From a bacterium (lineage in GTDB: Bacteria > Atribacterota > JS1 > SB-45 > 34-128), in NCBI GenBank assembly GCA_018903015.1, contig JAHIPR010000332.1:1-12764 (forward strand): a stretch of 12,764 nt of DNA. The letters are read 5' to 3'. Shown here in pieces: positions 6,989 to 12,764 of this stretch. The notes under the pieces are model-generated. The model saw only the letters and a program-made list of their open reading frames with translations. It did no database searches and was not told where the DNA came from. The stretch's first letter is position 1. The number at the start of each line of letters is the position of its first letter. A program made the translations under genes and the position numbers.

Positions 6989-7999
6989 ATGATGGAAAGA
7001 AATAAAATATTAGTTACTTTAAATCTGAAATATGGTGAAGCAAAATCATATTTAGCAAGATATGTCGCAATCGTGCTTTTAATTATTATTGCTACAATTC
7101 TTGCTCCTGGTTTTATAACCATGCAAAATATAGTGAATTTACTTAGAAATATTTCTTTCCTTGGTATAATTAGTATTGGAATGACATTTGTAATATTGAC
7201 AGCTGGCATTGATTTATCTGTTGCATCAATACTTGCTCTTTGTGGAGTTATTACAGCTCTCATGCAACATTGGGGCATCTATCTGGGATATACCGGTCAA
7301 CTTTCATTTATATACCCCATTCCATTCATTTTTATAACGGTGCTTCTAATTGGAAGCCTTATAGGATTTATTAATGGTTTAATAATTACGAAGTTAAAGG
7401 TTGCGGATTTTGCAGTTACATTAGGAATGATGATTTTTGCCCGTGGATTAGCCTTTGCTATAAGTGGAGGAAGAACTATTTTTGGAGTCGACAATATAAC
7501 ACAATTTATGGGTCGCGGCATGGTATTTGGTATTCCTTTTATTACGGTTATTTGGGTTTTGTTAATTTTTATTAGTACTTTTATTCTAAAGTATACAATT
7601 TTTGGAAAATATTTATATGCAAGTGGAGAAAATCCAAAAGCTGCATATATTTCAGGAATTGATCCTGAGTATTATAAAATAATCGCATATACCATATCTG
7701 GTTTATTAGCAGCATTAGTCGGTATATGTATGGTTGGACGACTAAATGTTGGAGAACCAAGGGTAGCACAAGGATGGGAATTAGATGCAATTGCTGCTGT
7801 TGTAATTGGTGGAACAAGTTTTAGTGGAGGAGAAGGTGGTGTTTTAAAAACCATAATTGGAGTAATTATAATTGCACTAATTAGAAATATCTTAAGTTTA
7901 TTAGGAATAATGCCAGCCCCCCAGCAAATGATTATGGGATTAGTTCTTTTGATGGCGGTAATTTTACAAAGCATAAGCAAGGGGAGGAAAGGGGTTTAA
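6989..7999 (+). CDS. Ribose-type ABC transporter permease (second)
   Basis: Second RbsC/BPD_transp_2-family membrane permease, 336 residues, starting four bases after the ATPase stop and thus tightly co-translated. Hydrophobic segments occupy about 22-42, 53-72, 75-95, 110-133, 138-160, 181-199, 229-250, 263-276 and 286-330. It shares GMTFVILTAGIDLSVAS (64-80), the GKYLYASGENPKAAYISG coupling loop (206-223) and GWELDAIAAVVIGGTSFSGG (262-281) with the first permease but is clearly divergent elsewhere. Two adjacent ATGs (6989, 6992) are possible starts; the G-rich stretch 6972-6977 inside the ATPase gene can act as ribosome site. Precedents for two permeases with one double ATPase are YtfT/YjfF and LsrC/LsrD of E. 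coli. It ends three bases before the kinase ATG. Confidence 0.93.
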   Translation: MMERNKILVTLNLKYGEAKSYLARYVAIVLLIIIATILAPGFITMQNIVNLLRNISFLGIISIGMTFVILTAGIDLSVASILALCGVITALMQHWGIYLGYTGQLSFIYPIPFIFITVLLIGSLIGFINGLIITKLKVADFAVTLGMMIFARGLAFAISGGRTIFGVDNITQFMGRGMVFGIPFITVIWVLLIFISTFILKYTIFGKYLYASGENPKAAYISGIDPEYYKIIAYTISGLLAALVGICMVGRLNVGEPRVAQGWELDAIAAVVIGGTSFSGGEGGVLKTIIGVIIIALIRNILSLLGIMPAPQQMIMGLVLLMAVILQSISKGRKGV

Positions 8000-8002
8000 A
8001 TT

Positions 8003-9532
8003 ATGATAAGGAAAAGGAAGCCTATTTTAATGGGCATAGATGTTGGTACGCAAAGTGTTCGCGTTGGTTTTTGTGATGCAAAGGGAAAGCTTATATCTAC
8101 TAGTAGTAAACCCTATATGACTTTTTACCCAAAAGCAGGTTGGGCTGAACAGGAGCCAATTGATTGGTGGAATGGGGTATGTTTAGCTACTAAAGAATGT
8201 ATTAAGAAAAGCAATATAAATCCTTTTTTAATTTCAGGAATTTCATTTTGCGCAACATCTTCTACGATTCTTCCAGTTGATCAAAATGGGATTCCACTTG
8301 ATAGGGCAATTTTATGGATGGATAAGCGAGCGGTAAAAGAAGTAAGAGATATTAGTAGAGTTAATCACAAATATCTTAAATATGTTGGTGGACAAGATTC
8401 GGTAGAATGGATGGTACCGAAAATTTTATGGTTAAAGAGAAATAGACCAAACCTATACAAAAATTCTTTTTATATTGTTGAAGCAACTGATTGGATTGCT
8501 TTTAAACTTACAGGTAATTGGATCGCATCTCAATGTAACGCCACATGTAAAAGCAATTATGTTTCAAGAGAAGGGGGATGGGATAAAGATTTTTTTAAAG
8601 AAATAGGATTATCAAACGTTCTATTAAAATGGCCCACAACAGTGATGGCGATGGGCGAAAAAATTGGTACGTTAACTAAAAATGCTTCGATTGAATTAGG
8701 GATTCCTGAAGGGATACCAATAATAGAGGGAGGAATTGACGCTCATGTAGGTTTTTTAGCTTTAAACGCATTAGAACCAACAAAATTAGGATTAATAATG
8801 GGTTCTTCAAATGTGCTTTTTAATCTTCAAAATAAACCAATTTTTAATGAAAAATTTTGGGGCCCTTACCCCGATGCAATTATAAAAGATAAATGGTTGA
8901 TCGAAGGCGGGCAAAGTTCTACCGGTTCTATTATTAGCTGGTTTGTTGAAATTATTACTCAGTTGCAGAAAGGAAATAACAAAAGCAAAAAAAATATTTT
9001 TAGCAGATTGGATGAGTTAGAAGATGAAATGTATAAAATAATGCCAGGATCTGATGGATTATTAACTCTTGATTATTGGCAGGGGAATCGCACTCCTCGT
9101 AGAAATCCTGAAGCAAAAGGAATTATTTTTGGATTAACTTTGGCTCATAGTATTACGCATATTTTAAGAAGTTTTTATGAGGGAATATCTTTCGGGACAA
9201 AACATATAATTCAAACCTTTGAAGAAAATGGAATTAAAATAAAATTTGTTTCTGCTGGAGGTGGTGCAACAAAAAGTAAAATTTGGCTTCAATTAACAGC
9301 AGATATATGCAATAAACCAATTAGTGTACCATATTATGCAGACAAGTGTGGAATTATTGGCTCAACGATTTGCGCTGCTTATGGATCACAAATATATAAA
9401 TCATTTACTGAAGCGGTAGCTAATATGACCTCTGAAGAAAAAATAATTTATCCATCTAACAACTCAAAATGTTACAATGAAATGTATAAAAATTATCTCA
9501 ACTTATACGAAAAAACTAAGGACATGTTTTAG
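8003..9532 (+). CDS. FGGY-family carbohydrate (sugar or polyol) kinase
   Basis: ATP-dependent kinase of the FGGY family (ribulokinase, xylulokinase, glycerol and erythritol kinases), 509 residues, a full-length two-lobe protein. The first ATP/phosphate loop is GIDVGTQSVR (11-20). Substrate-side landmarks are GWAEQEPIDWW (46-56) and ILWMDKRA (103-110). The catalytic base is predicted as D246 in GGIDAHVG. DYWQGNRTPRRNPEAKG (357-373) and SAGGGATKSKIWLQL (417-431) belong to the C-terminal ATPase lobe and second FGGY signature. The GNRTP region resembles ribulokinase-like and polyol-kinase members, but I cannot name the substrate. The start has AAAGGGG about eight bases upstream and lies three bases after the permease stop. 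Context: it would phosphorylate the compound just imported and hand a sugar- or polyol-phosphate to the GatD-like dehydrogenase and RpiB/DeoC enzymes. Confidence 0.92.
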   Translation: MIRKRKPILMGIDVGTQSVRVGFCDAKGKLISTSSKPYMTFYPKAGWAEQEPIDWWNGVCLATKECIKKSNINPFLISGISFCATSSTILPVDQNGIPLDRAILWMDKRAVKEVRDISRVNHKYLKYVGGQDSVEWMVPKILWLKRNRPNLYKNSFYIVEATDWIAFKLTGNWIASQCNATCKSNYVSREGGWDKDFFKEIGLSNVLLKWPTTVMAMGEKIGTLTKNASIELGIPEGIPIIEGGIDAHVGFLALNALEPTKLGLIMGSSNVLFNLQNKPIFNEKFWGPYPDAIIKDKWLIEGGQSSTGSIISWFVEIITQLQKGNNKSKKNIFSRLDELEDEMYKIMPGSDGLLTLDYWQGNRTPRRNPEAKGIIFGLTLAHSITHILRSFYEGISFGTKHIIQTFEENGIKIKFVSAGGGATKSKIWLQLTADICNKPISVPYYADKCGIIGSTICAAYGSQIYKSFTEAVANMTSEEKIIYPSNNSKCYNEMYKNYLNLYEKTKDMF

Positions 9533-9574
9533 TTTTAAAAAGTAATTTTAATTATATAAATAAAAAGGTGAATT

Positions 9575-10354
9575 ATGACGCGAAACGATTATCGGACTAA
9601 TTATATACTGAATAGATTATCAGTTGATGGTTTTACGAACATCAAAGATTTATCTAAAAAATTAGAAGTTTCGGAGATGACTGTTAGAAGGGATCTCAGG
9701 GAATTATCTAAAGAAAATATTGTTACTCTTATCTCTGGAGGTGCAATCCTAAAGAGGAATTCTCCGGTTGATACAAATGAAGAAAAATATTTAATTCAAA
9801 CTGCAGAATCCGTGATGTTAGAAGAGAAGATTAAAATTTCTCGAAAGGCAGCTTCTTTGGTCAATCCTAATGATGTGATTATTATAGATGCCGGCTCTAC
9901 TACAAAAAATATTCCTAAATTTATTCCGGAAAATATGCCTGTTACAATTATATGTTACACTTTAAATGTCTTATTTAACGTTTATGAAAATAAGAACTGG
10001 AAGTTAGTTTTTCCTGGAGGTTATTTCCATAAGAATACTTTAATGTTTGAAAGTCCTGAGGGAATAGAGATAATAAAAAAAATAAGAGCTAACATAGCTT
10101 TTGTTGCAGTGGGGGGTATTTCTGAAAAACTCGAGCTTACCACTCCAACTTCTTATGAAAAGGAGACCAAAAGAGCAATTATTCAATCTTCAAATAAAAA
10201 GATTTTATTAGTAGATTCTTCAAAATTTGGGAAAATTAAGATTTCGCATTTTGCTGACCTTACCGATTTTGATATTGTTATCACTGATTCAGGAATTTCC
10301 AAAGAGTATGAAGAGATTATCAAAAATATTGGTATTAAGTTATATATTGTTTAA
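9575..10354 (+). CDS. DeoR-family transcriptional regulator
   Basis: Sugar-phosphate-responsive repressor, 259 residues, normal DeoR length. The N-terminal winged helix-turn-helix (about 5-58) has the family pattern with recognition helix EVSEMTVRRDLREL (31-44) and SGGAIL (54-59). The C-terminal sensor domain, related to the sugar-phosphate isomerase fold, shows IIDAGSTT (103-110), FPGGYF (146-151), VAVGGIS (177-183), the conserved EKETKRAII (195-203) and LLVDSSKFGK (211-220). AAAAGGTG just upstream of the ATG supports the start; TTG or GTG alternatives are not needed. It is 42 bases after the kinase, so probably in the same operon. DeoR regulators usually repress the adjacent catabolic genes and are relieved by a phosphorylated intermediate, here plausibly the product of the kinase. 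Its operator is not identified; the leader at 3058-3253 is the best place to look. Confidence 0.93.
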   Translation: MTRNDYRTNYILNRLSVDGFTNIKDLSKKLEVSEMTVRRDLRELSKENIVTLISGGAILKRNSPVDTNEEKYLIQTAESVMLEEKIKISRKAASLVNPNDVIIIDAGSTTKNIPKFIPENMPVTIICYTLNVLFNVYENKNWKLVFPGGYFHKNTLMFESPEGIEIIKKIRANIAFVAVGGISEKLELTTPTSYEKETKRAIIQSSNKKILLVDSSKFGKIKISHFADLTDFDIVITDSGISKEYEEIIKNIGIKLYIV

Positions 10355-10416
10355 AATAAGAAATAATATGAGTTAGAGAAATCGCCATCTATTAGAAAAA
10401 AAGAAGGAGGGGTAAA

Positions 10417-10944
10417 ATGAGATTGTTTGGTGGACTTTTTATGGGAATTATATTTTTAACAGTAGGTATAATTTTACTTCTGAATAGTTTTTTTAACTTT
10501 AATATCAATATATTTAAATTAACAATAGGAATTCTTATTGTCTTATTCGGAATATTTATCCTTTTTAATGGTTTTGGTTTTCAAGATAGCAGAAACATTG
10601 TCTTTAGAGAAGGAATAATCAGGGTTTCAGAAGTTCAAGATGAATATAATATTATATTTGCTTCAGGTACAGTCGATTTATCAAAAGTAAAGATAGAAGA
10701 TGAGGTGAAGAAGATAGAGGTTAATACCATATTCGCAGAGGGGAAAGTTATCCTTAATCCTGATGTCCCAACATTGATTAAGGCGAGTTCTGCCTTTGGT
10801 GAATTGGAATTACCGGATAGATCATCAGTGATATTTAGTTCCCAAAAATATAGGATAGGAGATATTAGCACTAATCAAGGATATTTAGAAATTGAAGCAA
10901 GCGCAGTATTTGGTAAATTAAAGTTTATAACTACATCCCAATGA
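10417..10944 (+). CDS. Small two-TM membrane protein with LiaF-like C-terminal domain
   Basis: Protein of 175 residues with two predicted membrane helices (about 5-24 and 31-52) and a soluble beta-rich domain (60-175). The domain has four spaced motifs of similar form: NIIFASGTVDLS (78-89), NTIFAEGKVILN (103-114), SSAFGELELP (124-133) and SAVFGKLKFI (162-171). Regular Phe-x-Gly strands like these are typical of the LiaF / cell-wall-active-antibiotic-response C-terminal domain and related toast-rack-like repeats. In Firmicutes LiaF modulates the LiaRS envelope-stress two-component system, but no kinase or response regulator is next to this gene. A very strong ribosome site (AAGAAGGAGGGG, 10401-10412) precedes the ATG. 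It follows the DeoR gene by 62 bases and may be read from the same transcript or from an unseen promoter. The function is not established; domain resemblance is moderate confidence. Confidence 0.55.
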   Translation: MRLFGGLFMGIIFLTVGIILLLNSFFNFNINIFKLTIGILIVLFGIFILFNGFGFQDSRNIVFREGIIRVSEVQDEYNIIFASGTVDLSKVKIEDEVKKIEVNTIFAEGKVILNPDVPTLIKASSAFGELELPDRSSVIFSSQKYRIGDISTNQGYLEIEASAVFGKLKFITTSQ

Positions 10945-10973
10945 ACTTCTTCCGCTTTCTTCACTCGATACTT

Positions 10974-11012
10974 TCTTTGTATTGCAAAGAGGGCAGACAC
11001 AAGGTCTGCCCC
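10974..11012. repeat. Tandem hairpins with dispersed-repeat-type GGGCAGAC stem
   Basis: Two adjacent hairpins: TCTTTG (10974-10979) pairs with CAAAGA (10985-10990), directly followed by GGGCAGAC (10991-10998) pairing perfectly with GTCTGCCC (11004-11011) over a 5-base loop. The second, with the flanking CCTACG, has the form of the short GC-rich intergenic palindromes (GTAGGGGC...GCCC type) seen in many copies across unrelated bacterial genomes. No T run follows, so I do not call it an intrinsic terminator. It is distinctly more GC-rich than its surroundings. Confidence 0.6.
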
Positions 11013-11077
11013 TACGATTGCTTCAATAATGACTAATTTATTTTGAATTTACTCCCTGTATTTTTTTTCTTAACTAT

Positions 11078-11118
11078 ACGCTCTACGCTAAACGCTCCAC
11101 GCTTTAACACGCAATACG
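11078..11118. repeat. Heptamer tandem repeat (ACGCTNN)
   Basis: ACGCT recurs at exact 7-base spacing starting at 11078, 11085, 11092 and 11099. The pattern degenerates to ACGC at 11109 and ACG at 11116, which are again seven bases apart but out of phase with the first four. The array lies immediately upstream of the tetR promoter. Function unknown. Confidence 0.6.
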
Positions 11119-11127
11119 AATATAAAT

Positions 11128-11156
11128 TTGACAGGAAATAAAATGTATGATATATA
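11128..11156 (+). promoter_or_regulatory. Consensus sigma-70-type promoter of the TetR gene
   Basis: A perfect -35 box TTGACA (11128-11133) is followed after exactly 17 bases by TATATA (11151-11156), a good -10 box. The expected start site falls near 11163, inside the palindromic operator and about 43 bases before the tetR ATG. It is the best promoter in the window. Confidence 0.8.
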
Positions 11157-11177
11157 TAGACTGACGGTCAGTCTATA
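11155..11177. promoter_or_regulatory. Perfect palindromic operator, predicted TetR autoregulation site
   Basis: Two 11-base arms, TATAGACTGAC (11155-11165) and GTCAGTCTATA (11167-11177), are perfectly complementary around a single central G. It overlaps the -10 box and covers the expected transcription start. The ACTGAC...GTCAGT core is the form common for TetR/AcrR-family operators. Binding there should block transcription of tetR and the ABC transporter genes behind it. Confidence 0.75.
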
Positions 11178-11205
11178 AAAGGAAAAAGAGAAAAGGAAAT
11201 GCGTT

Positions 11206-11895
11206 ATGGCAAGAATCATCAAAAAACATGATGAACGTAAAACGGAATTTCTCGATACTGCACAAGAATTATTTTTTACCAAGGGATATGAAAAAACTTC
11301 AGTTGAAGCCATTATTAAAAAAATGGGATTGTCTAAAGGTACTTTTTATTATTACTTCAAATCTAAAGAAGATTTATTAGATGCATTGATTGAGAGATTG
11401 AGTGAAAAGATTTTAGAAGAAGTCAAAAAAATTGCCGATAGAGAAGATTTAGATGCTATTACCAAGTTAAACAGTGCCTATGCTGTTACCAGAAGTGTAA
11501 AATTAGAAAATTTAGAATTGTTAAAAGTGTTGCTAAAAGTGCTTTATGATGATAAAAATATATTGTTTAGATTTAAAATATATAGGAGTAGCATAGAGAT
11601 ATTGGCACCTGAATTTAGCAAAATTATCAGGCAGGGCATAAAAGAAAAAACATTCAATACGCCATACCCTGATGAAGCTGCCAGGTTGATTTTTGAATTA
11701 GCCTATATGTTCAGTGAAAGGATTCCTAACCTTATATTAGGAAGTGATAAAAATTCAAAAAGTATGGATAAAGCTGAAAAAGAATTCAAGGTTTATGAAA
11801 ATGCCATAGAAAGAATTATTGGAGCCGAAGAAGGAACGGTTAATATTGTCAATCGAAATATTTTAAATTATTTTCATGAAAAAATAAACATGTGA
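11206..11895 (+). CDS. TetR/AcrR-family transcriptional repressor
   Basis: One-component repressor, 229 residues. The N-terminal DNA-binding domain (about 9-56) has the TetR hallmark sequence: DTAQELFFTKGYEKTSVEAI (17-36), turn and recognition helix KKMGLSKGTFYYYFKSKEDLL (38-58). The rest is all-helical and variable, as expected for the ligand-binding and dimerisation domain; its inducer is not predictable. AAAAGGAAA precedes the ATG; the nearby ATG at 11199 is out of frame. The perfect palindrome over its own promoter implies negative autoregulation. An ABC transporter permease gene starts 51 bases downstream, the usual arrangement for a TetR repressor controlling an export system that is induced by its substrate or by membrane stress. 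Confidence 0.95.
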   Translation: MARIIKKHDERKTEFLDTAQELFFTKGYEKTSVEAIIKKMGLSKGTFYYYFKSKEDLLDALIERLSEKILEEVKKIADREDLDAITKLNSAYAVTRSVKLENLELLKVLLKVLYDDKNILFRFKIYRSSIEILAPEFSKIIRQGIKEKTFNTPYPDEAARLIFELAYMFSERIPNLILGSDKNSKSMDKAEKEFKVYENAIERIIGAEEGTVNIVNRNILNYFHEKINM

Positions 11896-11946
11896 AAATA
11901 TTAAAAAAATTTCAAGATTTTCAATAATAAATCATAGGAGCAGAAG

Positions 11947-12764
11947 ATGTTTAGTATCAAACTCGGTCTCAAAAATTTAAGCCGCCAAAAAAGAAGGAAT
12001 GGCATCACCATTTTAGTGATTGCTTTTGCTTTTTTTATTTATTTATTTTTAGATTCTGTTATGGGTGGTATGGAAGACTTGTCCTTTAATAATATAATAA
12101 ATTTTGAAACTGGAAATATACAAGTTGCCTATCCTCAATATTGGGAAGAAAGAGAAGAGCTGCCTCTGGAAAATTTAATCTATTTAAATCAGGATATAGA
12201 AGAGAGCATAAAAAATATGGATGGCTTATTGGGAGCATCTCCTGAACTTAGATTTAAGGCCAACCTGAATAACGGGATTGATGAAATAGCGGTCATAGGT
12301 CTGGGTATCATACCGGAGAAATACAATGAAGTCTATACCACGCAAGAGTATCTGGTTGCCGGTTCAATCTTTACTCCGGGAGAATCCAAAGCGGTTATAG
12401 GGGAAAGATTGGCTGAGCTGATGGATTTGAAAGTCAATGACTATATTACACTTTTAATCAGGACCAAAGAAGAGACTTTTAATACCATTGATTTAGAAAT
12501 TGGGGGATTGGTGAATACTCCCCATCCGGTGATCAATAATGGCATTGTTTTTGTTCCTTTGGATATTGCCCAGCAGGCCTTGAATGTGGAAGATGGTGTT
12601 AGCATAATTACCATTAAAACAAATAAGGGAAAAGAAATTGACCCCATTATAGATAATATTAATCAAAATTTTCAGGAGAAAAACATGAATATTAATGCTT
12701 ACTCCTGGAAGGAATCTGCGAAAACAGTGATAGCTATGAGTGCTGCTTCAGATGCGGAAACCGC
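11947..12764 (+). CDS. MacB/FtsX-type ABC transporter permease, 3'-truncated by window end
   Basis: Open frame from ATG 11947 to the last base with no stop, at least 272 codons, so the gene continues past the window. AGGAG at 11936-11940 sits six bases before the ATG. The start, SIKLGLKNLSRQKRRNGIT, is the cytoplasmic positively charged lead-in of FtsX/LolE-type permeases. One membrane helix follows (about 20-39), then a large extracytoplasmic domain (from about 45) of MacB periplasmic-core type, with GSIFTPGESKAVIGERLAELM and NNGIVFVPLDIAQQAL typical of the family. The remaining three membrane helices and any partner ATPase must lie downstream. Family roles are lipoprotein release, peptide or drug efflux, and envelope signalling; which applies cannot be told. 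Base composition is noticeably less AT-rich than the sugar-import operon. Its control by the adjacent TetR protein is likely. Confidence 0.85.
   Translation, partial: MFSIKLGLKNLSRQKRRNGITILVIAFAFFIYLFLDSVMGGMEDLSFNNIINFETGNIQVAYPQYWEEREELPLENLIYLNQDIEESIKNMDGLLGASPELRFKANLNNGIDEIAVIGLGIIPEKYNEVYTTQEYLVAGSIFTPGESKAVIGERLAELMDLKVNDYITLLIRTKEETFNTIDLEIGGLVNTPHPVINNGIVFVPLDIAQQALNVEDGVSIITIKTNKGKEIDPIIDNINQNFQEKNMNINAYSWKESAKTVIAMSAASDAET

Noticed and set aside
7581..7980. Antisense open frames within the second permease gene
   Set aside because: They lie wholly inside a clear permease gene, have low-complexity hydrophobic or Pro/Ile-rich translations with no recognisable domain, and no ribosome sites. 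Other antisense frames across the window (for example 368-595, 1059-1373, 5793-6230, 10635-10871, 12441-12647) are shadows for the same reasons.
3254..9532. AI-2 (Lsr) uptake operon, because of two permeases plus an FGGY kinase
   Set aside because: The binding protein is RbsB-like rather than LsrB-like, the kinase does not resemble LsrK, the regulator is DeoR-type rather than LsrR-type, and no LsrF or LsrG homologue is present.
9512..9536. Terminator after the kinase gene (AAAACTAA / TTAGTTTT)
   Set aside because: The stem is only 8 A/T-rich pairs with no T run, and it overlaps the coding end; easily chance in this composition.
10991..11012. GGGCAGAC hairpin as an intrinsic terminator
   Set aside because: The stem is good, but no T tract follows (CCTACGATTG). 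The T run at 11061-11068 is about 50 bases away with no stem directly before it.
11078..11118. CRISPR array
   Set aside because: The units are 5-7 bases with no spacers and no cas genes nearby; it is a simple short tandem repeat.

Overview
The window is AT-rich, and every gene I can support lies on the + strand. The left edge carries the end of a run rpiB - deoC - pduL. That combination is the enzymatic signature of the 'sugar-phosphate-utilising' (SPU) class of bacterial microcompartment (BMC) loci. No shell-protein gene is visible, so the shell and aldehyde dehydrogenase genes would have to lie upstream. SPU loci with an AT-rich background, plus a sugar-binding protein with a cleavable signal peptide and no lipobox (which suggests an outer membrane), fit Candidatus Atribacterota (OP9/JS1) best. 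This lineage guess is inference; other uncultured diderm lineages remain possible.

Layout. (1) 1-1948: 5'-truncated rpiB-like gene, deoC and pduL. DeoC and PduL both carry an N-terminal amphipathic helix plus linker, which look like encapsulation peptides. (2) 1999-3057: a zinc-dependent dehydrogenase closely resembling galactitol-1-phosphate 5-dehydrogenase (GatD). (3) 3058-3253: leader with an unassigned strong Shine-Dalgarno sequence and an inverted repeat. (4) 3254-9532: ribose-type ABC importer (binding protein, permease, double ATPase, second non-identical permease) followed by an FGGY sugar or polyol kinase. Two strong inverted repeats sit between its genes. (5) 9575-10354: DeoR-type regulator, probably local to the catabolic genes. 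(6) 10417-10944: small LiaF-like membrane protein. (7) 10945-11205: intergenic region with tandem hairpins of a dispersed-repeat type, a heptamer repeat array and a textbook promoter/operator. (8) 11206-end: TetR regulator and the 5' part of a MacB/FtsX-type ABC transporter permease, cut by the window edge.

Working model (inference). A sugar or polyol is imported by the RbsABC-type system and phosphorylated by the FGGY kinase. If it is a polyol, the phosphate is oxidised by the GatD-like enzyme to a ketose phosphate, and the RpiB-like enzyme isomerises it to an aldose phosphate. DeoC cleaves an aldose phosphate to glyceraldehyde 3-phosphate plus a short aldehyde inside the BMC. The aldehyde goes to acyl-CoA (dehydrogenase presumed upstream) and PduL makes acyl-phosphate for ATP. 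The true substrate is not readable from the sequence. The right-hand TetR/ABC block looks like an independent export or envelope module.
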